Assembly: GCA_020635195.1 (NCBI GenBank)
Contig: JACKAG010000028.1
Location: forward strand, 1 to 36,971
From: Deltaproteobacteria bacterium
Lineage (GTDB): Bacteria; Bdellovibrionota_B; Oligoflexia; Oligoflexales; Bog-1112
Length of the DNA stretch: 36,971 nt
Direction: 5' to 3'
In this document: piece by piece, positions 8,351 through 16,142 of the stretch
How the letters are laid out: the number at the start of each line of letters is the position of its first letter
Position numbering within the stretch: position 1 is the first letter of the stretch
Notes under the pieces: generated by a model
Told to the model about the DNA's origin: nothing
Databases searched by the model: none
The model's input: only the letters and a program-made list of their open reading frames with translations
Made by a program: the position numbers and the translations under genes

Positions 8351-9091
8351 CTACTCCTTTTCTCCGATAAATGATGCGAGTCTGGATCGGATGATCTTGG
8401 GATTCTCTCCGGCCAGAAGTCCCCGGATACCTTCTCTGATAATTTCCATGCTTGTCTGCTCACGCTTTGATTTGAATTTGAGCTTCGATGACATGGGGAT
8501 AAAAATCATATTTGCTAAGAGTGATCCATATAAGGTTGTGACCAGAGCAACCGCGAGTCCCGGGCCAATTTTTGAAGGATCAGACAGGTTGGCCATGATG
8601 ACAATCAGTCCAATGACGGTTCCGATCATACCAAAGGCCGGGCAGGCTTCTGCCATAGAATCAAGCAGGTCCTGTCCGTTCTTATGTCGCCTTTTCAGGT
8701 TGTCAATTTCCAGAGCGATAATGTTATCGATAATGCTAGGGTCAATCCCGTCGACCATGCTGCGCACGGAACGTGCGAGAAATTCATTTTTAACAGGATG
8801 TTTTTCCAGACTCAGAATGGAGCCTTTTCTTGCAACATTGGCGCATTCGATAATTTCGTTGATCAGCTCTTCTTCTTCCTGCATGCCTCCTTTAAAGCTT
8901 ACAGCAGCTGCTTTTAGTCCGTTGATAAAGACTGGCAGAGTGAAACGGAACATCGTTGCGAAAAATGCGCCTCCGAGAACGATAATAAGACTGGTCAGGT
9001 CCCAGTACATCATCATTCCACCGGCGATATTCATCACAATGATCACCAGGATGAAACCACCAAAAAAACCAATCAGGGATGCCAGTTCCAG
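8351..9091 (-). CDS. motA: Flagellar motor stator protein MotA, probably initiated at CTG
   Basis: MotA forms the membrane ring of the stator that pushes the rotor. The protein resembles the PomA/MotA family: two N-terminal membrane helices, a cytoplasmic loop, then ACPAFGMIGTVIGL and GPGLAVALVTTLYGSLLANMIFIP in TM3-TM4. The first GTG in frame (9046) would cut off half of TM1. Codons upstream encode ELASLIGFFGGFILV, which matches the expected family N terminus, and the frame is closed by TAG at 9095-9097. The start is therefore ATT (9094) or, better, CTG (9091), which sits 6 bases after AGGAG. The resulting length is 246 residues, normal for the family. Translation may be coupled to the preceding gene, whose stop it abuts. 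Confidence 0.88.
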   Translation of the reverse strand: MELASLIGFFGGFILVIIVMNIAGGMMMYWDLTSLIIVLGGAFFATMFRFTLPVFINGLKAAAVSFKGGMQEEEELINEIIECANVARKGSILSLEKHPVKNEFLARSVRSMVDGIDPSIIDNIIALEIDNLKRRHKNGQDLLDSMAEACPAFGMIGTVIGLIVIMANLSDPSKIGPGLAVALVTTLYGSLLANMIFIPMSSKLKFKSKREQTSMEIIREGIRGLLAGENPKIIRSRLASFIGEKE

Positions 9092-9094
9092 AAT

Positions 9095-9403
9095 CTACTC
9101 CTGACACAATGAATATTTCAGAATTTTTCTGGGCATGACGGATTTATCTAGCTTAACAGATGAATATCGTAACTTTTTTCCATATGCTGCCTGAGCTTCG
9201 TCAAGTCCCATCTCCAGAAAACATTTCTGTTTTTTTGTCGTATAGTTCCTGAGGCACACAGCGACATGCCCGGGATGAACCAGGTGGGCATGTTTTTCCT
9301 CCGGAACCAGGTACCACTCGCACTTATCCAGCCGCTCCCAGTCACATGCCATCCATGTGAAAGCAGCTGTCAGCAGCACCAGGAATGTCATCGGCTTATT
9401 CAT
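9095..9403 (-). CDS. Small Cys-containing exported (lipoprotein-like) protein between motB and motA
   Basis: The ATG at 9403 overlaps the end of motB copy 2 by 8 bases. The stop TAG lies 3 bases before the proposed CTG start of motA, so all three genes look translationally coupled. The ~102-residue product starts with a Lys-containing hydrophobic segment (MNKPMTFLVLLTAAFTWMAC), which resembles a signal peptide ending in a lipobox, although Trp at -3 is not standard. The mature part has four more Cys. I recognise no family. Its position suggests a periplasmic stator accessory factor, comparable in idea to MotX/MotY/FlgT, but no sequence similarity to those was seen. A longer in-frame start at 9484 exists and would read through motB sequence. 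Confidence 0.6.
   Translation of the reverse strand: MNKPMTFLVLLTAAFTWMACDWERLDKCEWYLVPEEKHAHLVHPGHVAVCLRNYTTKKQKCFLEMGLDEAQAAYGKKLRYSSVKLDKSVMPRKILKYSLCQE
9098..9102 (-). promoter_or_regulatory. Shine-Dalgarno sequence that decides the unusual motA start
   Basis: AGGAG on the minus strand lies inside the last codons of the upstream small gene. It is 6 bases before the CTG at 9091 and 3 bases before ATT at 9094. The spacing favours CTG. Confidence 0.5.
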
Positions 9404-10235
9404 AGCGAATGATAATTCCGATCCTTCGATTGCCCTTCCTTCCGGCCTTTGTTTCATTACTGAATAGTGGCTTTCTGTCTGCATAGCCCGCAGATCTGAT
9501 CAGATTTGCAGGAAATTCATGATCATCTATAAGATAATGCATAAAATAGCTTGCTCTGAGAGCAGATAGTTCCCAGTTTGTCATACTCTCAGGGGGGATT
9601 GAATCTGTATGTCCTTCTATCCGGACTGGTCTGTTCAGGCTTTTCAGAAGGCTCATTAAGGGTTCCAGATCTGATATGCTGTCATGACTGAGCTGATACT
9701 GGCCAGGAGGATAAAAAAATGAGGCGGCCAGAGAGATCTTGATTTCAGAGGAAGATCTCTCAATTCGCAGAGGATGATCTTCCTTCAGGTTTCTGTACTG
9801 CTTCATTTTTTTTTCGATAAAGTCGGTCACATCTTTGACCCTGGAAAAATCACGATTGAGAATGTTTTCGACTTCTTCATAACGCTTCTGGGTTTTAATC
9901 TGCCGGGATCTTCTGGCATTTTCTTTCCAGAACTTAAAGGCAAATTTCCCGTAGTCTGTCGGGCCGGTTTTTGCCTCCGGGTCGATGTCGTCCGGAACTT
10001 CGGTAAATGCCTCACGGATTGAGGACACCACACCCAGTGCAGTGGATGTTTCTCCTTCAGGTTTGATTCCGTAAAGAACGACAAAGGTTGCAAATAAAAG
10101 GGTCATCAGGTCAGCGTAACTGACCAGCCACCCTTCTCCTCCTCCTTCTTCGTCATCGTCAGAAGATCCAGCCAGATCTGCCCCTCCGGAGTGCTCAGAT
10201 TCGGATATCGCGTCTGCCAATCCTGATCTGATCAT
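9396..10235 (-). CDS. motB: Flagellar motor stator protein MotB (copy 2)
   Basis: This is a second MotB-type protein. The membrane segment EGWLVSYADLMTLLFATFVV is almost identical to copy 1 and keeps the ion-binding Asp (Asp42 from the chosen start). The C-terminal OmpA-like domain (RIEGHTDSIPPESMTNWELSALRASYF over two stretches, then GYADRKPLF) is intact. The start is uncertain: ATG at 10235 gives a 36-residue acidic cytoplasmic tail, ATG at 10298 gives a longer one, and neither has a clear Shine-Dalgarno sequence. The long linker between the membrane helix and the OmpA domain differs strongly from copy 1. It follows the exported kinase-like gene and overlaps the small lipoprotein-like gene. 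Confidence 0.88.
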   Translation of the reverse strand: MIRSGLADAISESEHSGGADLAGSSDDDEEGGGEGWLVSYADLMTLLFATFVVLYGIKPEGETSTALGVVSSIREAFTEVPDDIDPEAKTGPTDYGKFAFKFWKENARRSRQIKTQKRYEEVENILNRDFSRVKDVTDFIEKKMKQYRNLKEDHPLRIERSSSEIKISLAASFFYPPGQYQLSHDSISDLEPLMSLLKSLNRPVRIEGHTDSIPPESMTNWELSALRASYFMHYLIDDHEFPANLIRSAGYADRKPLFSNETKAGRKGNRRIGIIIRYE

Positions 10236-10317
10236 CGGGTATACTATGGAAGATTGCAGGAGGTATAAAGTGCCTGCGGAAATTTTTCCTGGAGACATTC
10301 TGTCATAAGAGCGGTCG

Positions 10318-11325
10318 TTACATGCCGGAAAATTTTCTGAGAAAACCAGCTTTGTACAGATAGTCCAGAAGTCGGGTTTTGCGGTATTCAATTTCTGCAA
10401 TCTGATGCTTCGAAATCAGATCTGACAGCTCATGATGCAGATCATGATAAAGTATCCGCTCCATCTTCCTTAAAATATGGCCGGAAGCGACAAACTCTCT
10501 GATGTGAGTCGACGGATGAAGCACATGTTGCCGGACAGGGTGTGACCAGACTCCCAGCGATTTTTTGATCTGATCTGTATATGCCAGGCAACAGCCAAGA
10601 ATGCTGAACCTTCGCAGACAAAGGCCATGATCTATCGCAATTTCTCGTCCTTTGGTAATCAGGATATTATCGCTATTGCGGTCCCGGTTTCGGATCAGAT
10701 AATCAAACACGTTCAGGTTCGGGCTTTTACGGTAACCATGGATGTGGCTGGCTGTTTTTGCTCCTCTGATAAAGTACTGAAGGGAGCCTTTGTGTCCAGC
10801 AATATGCCGCTTTATGGTCATAGGAACGAGCCTGAAGCGAAAAAGGCGGTCCAGGCGATATGCGGCGATTTCTGATCTGTAGCTGGAGGAAGGATGGAAA
10901 AGCCGCTTTTTTTTAAAAACTCCATGGACTCCCAAGGGTAATATTACAGACATGGGCTTTGTCGCTCCACCCATGCCCAGCTTACTGATGTCAGAATCTC
11001 CTACAGCAGCATCTCTCATCAGTGTTTCCAGAAACCAGAGGATCAGTTCGGCCTGCTCTTGCGTCGTCTGTGTGTTTCCTTCATCCAGTGTCCAGGCTGC
11101 CTCCTGATACTGACCTTTTTTAAGGAGGCTAAGCGCCTGTTTGTCCTCTACTCTGCCTATACAGTGCTCCCATGGGACCTGTGTTTGTTCTTCCGGTCCA
11201 CGATTCAGATATGGTCTGAGGCAGCTTTGAGCTGAGTTTCTGTCTGGAAGGTCTGTGGCCATAACAAGTAGCGCTTGCAGGCAGAAAGCGATCATAACGG
11301 GGAAGATCAGGTACTGCAGGCTCAT
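10318..11325 (-). CDS. Exported kinase-fold protein resembling FAM20/PI3-PI4-kinase-like families
   Basis: The 335-residue protein begins with a hydrophobic signal-peptide-like segment (about residues 5-23). The C-terminal two thirds show an atypical kinase pattern: a Gly-rich GMGGATKP (117-124), FKKK with candidate ATP Lys138-140, YRSEIAAYRLDR with Glu152, catalytic-type loop RNRDRNSDN (Asp215, Asn220), and metal-binding Asp232 in IAIDHG. This layout is shared by FAM20-like secretory kinases and bacterial PI3/PI4-kinase-like proteins, so phosphorylation of an envelope protein or small molecule is plausible. Export would put it in the periplasm, where ATP is scarce. GAGGA precedes the ATG. 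It lies upstream of motB on the same strand. Confidence 0.6.
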   Translation of the reverse strand: MSLQYLIFPVMIAFCLQALLVMATDLPDRNSAQSCLRPYLNRGPEEQTQVPWEHCIGRVEDKQALSLLKKGQYQEAAWTLDEGNTQTTQEQAELILWFLETLMRDAAVGDSDISKLGMGGATKPMSVILPLGVHGVFKKKRLFHPSSSYRSEIAAYRLDRLFRFRLVPMTIKRHIAGHKGSLQYFIRGAKTASHIHGYRKSPNLNVFDYLIRNRDRNSDNILITKGREIAIDHGLCLRRFSILGCCLAYTDQIKKSLGVWSHPVRQHVLHPSTHIREFVASGHILRKMERILYHDLHHELSDLISKHQIAEIEYRKTRLLDYLYKAGFLRKFSGM

Positions 11326-11377
11326 GATTTTCTTCCTCTTTCAGACATGGCAAGGTCGTGTTCTTTGTGTCAGTGCT

Positions 11378-11779
11378 TCATGGTTTAAACAAAATAAATT
11401 CCATTTCAACCCTGGCAGATAATGGCAATGCAGCAGCAGCGATTGAAGTTCTGACAGGTGGCTCTGCTCCCGATTCAGGAAAGAACTCTTCCCAGGCCCG
11501 ATTTACATCCGGAAATTCTTTCATATCTGTGACATAGATTCTGGCTGATATGAGATGGCTTTTATCCATTTCCAGCTCACTCAGAACACGAAGCAACGTT
11601 TCCAGGATGACTGAAGCCTGAGCAAATGCCCCTCCTTCCGTCAGCTTTCCTTCACGATCAAGCGCGATCATGCCTGCTGTGTAATAAAAAGGTCCTGCTT
11701 TGATTAAGGATGAATATCGATACTGCGCGGCAGGCATACTTTTAAGCTTACAGATTTCTCTCATTTTTTTCTCCGACAC
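11378..11779 (-). CDS. RidA/YjgF/UK114 family protein
   Basis: The 133-residue protein is the normal length for this family. Trimeric Rid proteins hydrolyse reactive enamine/imine intermediates formed by PLP enzymes, protecting metabolism in the cytosol. Family landmarks are YYTAGMIALDREGKL, the Leu-rich ILETLLRVLSELEMDKSHL helix, IYVTDM, NRAWEEFF, PVRTSIAAAALP with the conserved Arg that binds the substrate carboxylate, and the terminal VEMEFI Glu. The subfamily (RidA versus Rid1-7) cannot be set by eye. It is the first gene of the minus-strand run leading into the stator genes, 52 bases before the kinase-like gene. Confidence 0.85.
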   Translation of the reverse strand: MSEKKMREICKLKSMPAAQYRYSSLIKAGPFYYTAGMIALDREGKLTEGGAFAQASVILETLLRVLSELEMDKSHLISARIYVTDMKEFPDVNRAWEEFFPESGAEPPVRTSIAAAALPLSARVEMEFILFKP

Positions 11780-12144
11780 GACTCTTAAAACCCGTCTCTG
11801 ACAGGCTGTCTCATACCAGGAAAAATGACAATTCCTTTATGTTCTAAAGAAGGCAGAACCAGGAATCGCCAGGCCATTCTCGCTTTACCAGAAGGCTCAG
11901 GCAGGTTAAAGAAGACAGCAGGCATTATGAACTGTCCTGACATGCATAAAAAAATAAGCAGGAAAAGAAAGTTTAGTAAGATATTTAAACAAAAATATCA
12001 ACAGATTATGCGAGAAAACACAGAGTATGTCCATGTGTGATGATTTTCGTTTCATTGTAGTTTCAGAAGGGTGGTTTCAGCAGGAAGATACTCTTTTTTT
12101 ATATGTGCAGGACGTTTGAACTTTTTATGCAGGGAGAAAAAACT
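11780..12144. other. Divergent intergenic region between the RidA-like gene and recJ
   Basis: About 365 bases separate the two divergent genes, so promoters for both probably lie here. A 71-codon frame on the plus strand (11825-12040) begins at an ATG with AGGA close by. Its composition (very basic, no recognisable domain) does not support a real gene. I see no clear hairpin or repeat. Confidence 0.4.
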
Positions 12145-13785
12145 ATGGGTCAGCGTTTCCGGCATTGGGAGTCCCGATCTGACATCACACCAAAGACACT
12201 GACAGAGCTACAGGATATCCTACAGGGAAACAGGCAATTTACTCCGGTTTTGCAGCTTCATTATGGTGATCATGGTCTTCAGGACGCGTTTTATGCCATG
12301 AAGACAGCGATCCAGGAGCAGCGCAAAATCGCTCTTTATGCCGACTATGATGTCGATGGAACCATGAGCTGCGTCAGCTGGATCTGGTTTTTTGAAAGTA
12401 TCGGTTTTCACAATTATACCTACTATATTCCGGACCGTTTCAGAGAAGGTTATGGCGTTAATCTTGAGGCGGTCCAGTATCTGGTCCGGGAGCGGCAGGC
12501 AGAGCTCATCCTGACGATGGATACCGGGATTACCGCCAATGTTGAGGCGACCTGGTGTCGGGAAAATGGAGTGACATTTATCTGCACAGATCACCATAAG
12601 ATCCAGCCAGATAAAATGCCAGACTGTCTGATTCTGAACCCCAGGACTCATCCTGATCCTGACTACCAGGAATTATGTGGCTGTGGGATAACCTTTGTAC
12701 TCCTTCGGAAATTAGGGGAGGTTTTTCAGGTTTCTCCCGATGTCTGGAATGATATTCTGGCTCTTACCGGTATGGCGACGATCTGTGATGTTGTCCCTCT
12801 GAATGGTGTCAATCACAGACTGGTTCAGTATGGGGTTCAGGCTCTGCTGAGAAGTGAAAGGCCAGTCCTGAGAAGGCTTCTTCAGGCAGCGTCTGCCGGA
12901 GATCAGCAACTCAATGAGCAGGACGTTGGGTTTCGGCTCGGGCCCAGGATTAATGCAGTTGGCAGGCTTGGTCATGCCAGTCAGGTTGTGCGGGCCTTTA
13001 TTCATGAGAATCCTGATCCTCTCATTCAGCATATGAGCCTTTGCAATGAACAAAGAAAGTCCATTCAGGCCGATATTGTCAGAGAGGCTCGTGAGCTGGC
13101 TCACGCCTGTCAGGATGATCCTGTGCTTTTTCTCGGAGGAGACTGGCATCAGGGGGTTGTCGGGATTGCGGCCAGCAAGATTGCAGAAGAATTCTGGAAG
13201 CCTGTCTGGCTATTCTCAAGGCAGGAAAAGATTTGCAGAGGTTCTGCGCGCTCTCTGCCAGGTTTCGATGTCACAGAGGCTATGGGGGCTGCGGCTTCTT
13301 TTTTTGATAAATTTGGAGGGCATAAGGCAGCTGGTGGATTCAGCTTTATTCCGGATCATGAGGATAGCATTCGTCAGGAGCTCATCCGCTTTGCCGGAGA
13401 TATCCGGCAGCGACAACCTGATCTCTGGGAAAGCAGAATCGCATTTGACTGTCACCTGCCTTCTGAGTTTCTGAATCTCAGGCTCAGCGGTTTTCTCGAT
13501 CAGCTTCGCCCTTTTGGTCACGGTTTTGAGGAACCTTTATTTCTTTTGCGTTCAAAGATTCAGTCTGTACAGTTTTATCGGGATAAAAAGACCGGAGAAG
13601 AACGTCACACGGCAGTTCATGTTTGCACGGGTGATAAGATTCATAAAATTATGTTTTTTAATGATGTTCATCGCTCACTTGAGGCCGGGCAGGCGGCGGA
13701 ATTTCTTGTGACAGCAGGGAAGAACTACTGGAATGGTCAGATGTCTCTTTCTCTGATGGGGCGCGATTTCAGACTCTTTCATTAA
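12145..13785 (+). CDS. recJ: Single-stranded-DNA-specific exonuclease RecJ
   Basis: RecJ degrades single-stranded DNA 5' to 3' in recombinational repair and mismatch repair. The 546-residue protein has the DHH phosphoesterase core: DYDVDGT (Asp67, 69, 71), TMDTG (Asp126), TDHHK (Asp149-His150-His151), and then GPRINAVGRLGHA. DHHA1 and OB-like regions follow, including GGHKAAGGFSF near residue 390. The length is close to E. coli RecJ (577). An in-frame ATG at 12103 exists, but the ATG at 12145 is chosen because AGGGAG lies 8 bases before it and family members start close to this point. The gene appears to be transcribed alone and is followed by a hairpin at 13828-13871. Confidence 0.95.
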   Translation: MGQRFRHWESRSDITPKTLTELQDILQGNRQFTPVLQLHYGDHGLQDAFYAMKTAIQEQRKIALYADYDVDGTMSCVSWIWFFESIGFHNYTYYIPDRFREGYGVNLEAVQYLVRERQAELILTMDTGITANVEATWCRENGVTFICTDHHKIQPDKMPDCLILNPRTHPDPDYQELCGCGITFVLLRKLGEVFQVSPDVWNDILALTGMATICDVVPLNGVNHRLVQYGVQALLRSERPVLRRLLQAASAGDQQLNEQDVGFRLGPRINAVGRLGHASQVVRAFIHENPDPLIQHMSLCNEQRKSIQADIVREARELAHACQDDPVLFLGGDWHQGVVGIAASKIAEEFWKPVWLFSRQEKICRGSARSLPGFDVTEAMGAAASFFDKFGGHKAAGGFSFIPDHEDSIRQELIRFAGDIRQRQPDLWESRIAFDCHLPSEFLNLRLSGFLDQLRPFGHGFEEPLFLLRSKIQSVQFYRDKKTGEERHTAVHVCTGDKIHKIMFFNDVHRSLEAGQAAEFLVTAGKNYWNGQMSLSLMGRDFRLFH

Positions 13786-13827
13786 GGGTGAGGGTCGGAT
13801 CGGCCGATCTGCCCGCTATGTGACGGG

Positions 13828-13871
13828 CCCCTCTATTCAGTATTCTTCGTTGTATAATGTGAGGGGTTTTT
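13828..13871 (+). terminator. Probable terminator after recJ
   Basis: CCCCTC (13828-13833) pairs with GAGGGG (13861-13866) and is followed by five T. The loop is long (27 bases). A second small stem, GCCCG/CGGGC, lies just upstream (13811-13828). Confidence 0.45.
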
Positions 13872-13954
13872 ACATTCAGATACTTACATAGAAACTCATA
13901 GCGTTCTCTTAAAACGTCTTTTCCGGGCATTTCTTTTCTGCTCTGAGGTCGTTC

Positions 13955-15349
13955 ATGTCTTTAAGTCGGAATCTCAAAAAAATAAACTATATTATGGCCA
14001 GATTGACATTGGCTGGTGTCGGTCCTGATTGTACATATGCTCAGGAGAGGCAGATTATATTAACTAATTTTATCAGTCTTGCTTTTTCTTTTACTATGTT
14101 CTGTCTTGGTATTTTTTTCTATTTTTTTGATGACGTTTTTATTTTTATATATGCAATTTTTTTCATGATATGTCTTCTTGGTGGCATTTTTTTTAATTAT
14201 TTAGGTAAAATTCAATTGTCGCAATGGTGCATGATTCTGGTCCCGAATCTTTTTGGACTTATCATGTGCCTTTGTGTCGGACAGAATACATCACTCGCCA
14301 TGGGATACTTTTGCCTGATCGGTGTTCCGGTTTTAATTGCAGACAGGAAGCAGATTTTTATGCAGATCACAGGGATGATTCTTCCTGTCTTCTGTTATTT
14401 TTTGACTTTCTTTTCGGAGTTCGATTTAAGGTTTCTATCTGGTATTTATGGCATTTCTGCTTTTCCAGAGGAAGAGATTCGTATTTTTATTCATCCTGTT
14501 TATATGATTGTTATTTCTGCTGAGCTTTTTTATTTTTCCAGTATTAGTCTCAAAATCGAAAAAAGATTGGTACGCAATATTGAAAGGCGCAAAAAAGCTG
14601 AAGAAGAGATGAAAGCCTCGCAGGAAGCTTTGGTTCAGAGTTCAAGAATGGCGATATTGGGAGAGATGGCAGGTGGGATCGCTCATGAACTGAATACTCC
14701 TATCGGTTCATTAAAGCTGAGGTTTTCTCAGATGCTCCGCTTATTAAACATGACTCCTGTTCCTGTGGATAAACTCCGTTCTATTCTGAATGAATCCAAT
14801 GAAACTAATGAAATCATGGTAAAAATTGTGGATGGAGTGCGCCTTGTGTCGCGTTCAGGTGAGTCCGATTCAATGAATATGGAAGGTGTAAAGGGGATGA
14901 TTGAGGATGCTTTGAAAGTCTGTTCTGAGGGTCTTAAGCATCATAACATCCGGCTTGATATTGAGGATATTCCGGAGAATCTCATGATTCGTTGTAGGCG
15001 AGTGCAGATTACGCAGATTATCCTGAATCTGATCGTCAATGCGAAGCATGCGTTACGGAATGTGCCAGAAGCAAAGATCTGTATTAAAAAACGACTCAAA
15101 GCGAATTTTTTGGATCTTATGATAGAAGATAACGGACCTGGGATTCCTGATGAAATTTTAGATAAAATTATGAATCCATTCTTTACAACAAAAGATATTG
15201 GAGAAGGTAGTGGCCTGGGTTTAAGTATTTCAGAACGAATTGCAAAAGAGCACAATGGATCATTGAAGCTGGAGAGCCGCTCAGATCCTACACGTTTTGT
15301 ATTATCTCTCCCTTTTTCCGTTATGCATGAACAGTCTTCTCAGCTCTGA
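13955..15349 (+). CDS. Membrane sensor histidine kinase
   Basis: The 464-residue protein has five to seven hydrophobic helices between residues ~35 and 205, forming a membrane sensor region without a large periplasmic domain. A short coiled coil (IERRKKAEEEMKASQ) follows, then a HisKA domain with phosphoacceptor His244 in GGIAHELNTP. The HATPase domain has N box Asn362 (NLIVNAKHAL), G1 EDNGPGIP (Asp392), an F box near PFFTT, and G2 GEGSGLGLS. It autophosphorylates in response to an unknown signal. No response regulator is adjacent, so its partner is encoded elsewhere. GAGG lies 7 bases before the ATG. It converges with the glutathione peroxidase gene 26 bases downstream. Confidence 0.9.
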   Translation: MSLSRNLKKINYIMARLTLAGVGPDCTYAQERQIILTNFISLAFSFTMFCLGIFFYFFDDVFIFIYAIFFMICLLGGIFFNYLGKIQLSQWCMILVPNLFGLIMCLCVGQNTSLAMGYFCLIGVPVLIADRKQIFMQITGMILPVFCYFLTFFSEFDLRFLSGIYGISAFPEEEIRIFIHPVYMIVISAELFYFSSISLKIEKRLVRNIERRKKAEEEMKASQEALVQSSRMAILGEMAGGIAHELNTPIGSLKLRFSQMLRLLNMTPVPVDKLRSILNESNETNEIMVKIVDGVRLVSRSGESDSMNMEGVKGMIEDALKVCSEGLKHHNIRLDIEDIPENLMIRCRRVQITQIILNLIVNAKHALRNVPEAKICIKKRLKANFLDLMIEDNGPGIPDEILDKIMNPFFTTKDIGEGSGLGLSISERIAKEHNGSLKLESRSDPTRFVLSLPFSVMHEQSSQL

Positions 15350-15375
15350 TCATGACATGGAACATGGTATGGAAT

Positions 15376-15867
15376 TCATTTGCTGAACAGCCATGGCTGG
15401 ATGGTCTTGTCGATGTATTCAGGTGAATCTGTCGGAGCGAAACGTCTGACAGGGGTGCCGTTTTGATCAATAAAAAATTTAGTAAAATTCCACTTGATAG
15501 TTTCTGAGCCCAGGATGCCGGGGAGCTTTTGGCAGAGCCATCGAAACAGAGGATGGGCATTTTTACCATTGACTTCTGTTTTAGAAAAAAGTGGAAATGT
15601 TACATGAAATTGTTTTTCACAGAACGTAGAAATCTCAGTATCTGTTCCGGGTTCTTGTTTTCCAAACTGATTGCATGGAAAACCCAGGACAAGGAAGCCA
15701 TGATCCTTATACTTCTGATAAAGCTCCTGCAGGCCTTTGTACTGAGGAGTCAGGCCACAAGCACTTGCAGTGTTGACGATCAGTAAAGATTTCCCCCTGA
15801 AATCTGAGAGCTTCAGTTTAACTCCTTCGATCGATGTGACTTCGAAATCATAGACAGATTGATTCAT
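15376..15867 (-). CDS. Glutathione peroxidase family (2-Cys, probably thioredoxin-dependent)
   Basis: This family reduces hydrogen peroxide and organic hydroperoxides. The 163-residue protein has the complete catalytic tetrad: peroxidatic Cys37 in NTASACGLTPQY, Gln71 in FGKQEP, and Trp126-Asn127 in KWNFTKF. Cys65 lies in the conserved FPCNQFG. Cys83 (STFCEK) sits where the resolving Cys of 2-Cys members lies, so it likely uses thioredoxin rather than glutathione. There is no signal peptide, so it is cytosolic. The upstream 275 bases form a divergent intergenic region shared with the next plus-strand gene. Confidence 0.93.
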   Translation of the reverse strand: MNQSVYDFEVTSIEGVKLKLSDFRGKSLLIVNTASACGLTPQYKGLQELYQKYKDHGFLVLGFPCNQFGKQEPGTDTEISTFCEKQFHVTFPLFSKTEVNGKNAHPLFRWLCQKLPGILGSETIKWNFTKFFIDQNGTPVRRFAPTDSPEYIDKTIQPWLFSK

Positions 15868-16043
15868 AAAGTGATCTCCGTATGAGATGAGGTGTCTGAC
15901 AGCGATCAGCTAAGAGTGTTTTTCATTTTTTGTCTATCCGGGAGTATGAGATATGCTCTTTTATCATGCCGAATCCTGTCTTCAGAAGGTGACAATTTTT
16001 ATTTTGCATAAATATAAAATTAATCCGTAAAAACGACCCATTT

Positions 16044-16071
16044 TTGATTTATATTTCTTTTATTTCATTAT
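16044..16071 (+). promoter_or_regulatory. Weak candidate promoter for the membrane protein/PAP-like gene pair
   Basis: TTGATT (16044-16049) and CATTAT (16066-16071) are separated by 16 bases, about 70 bases before the gene at 16143. This is consensus matching in AT-rich sequence, so chance is possible. Confidence 0.2.
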
Positions 16072-16142
16072 GTTGGATAATCTTTCCTTATGCATTATGT
16101 GAAGGCCCCGAAAGAGATTTTGCATGATAAGGATTGATACAG

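Noticed and set aside
8391..9104. 237-codon plus-strand frame opposite motA
   Set aside because: It is antisense to a clear motA; the translation is low-complexity Ser/Ile/Arg with no family features.
11825..12040. 71-codon frame between the RidA-like gene and recJ
   Set aside because: AGGA lies close to its ATG, but the product is very basic without any recognisable feature, and the region should hold two divergent promoters.
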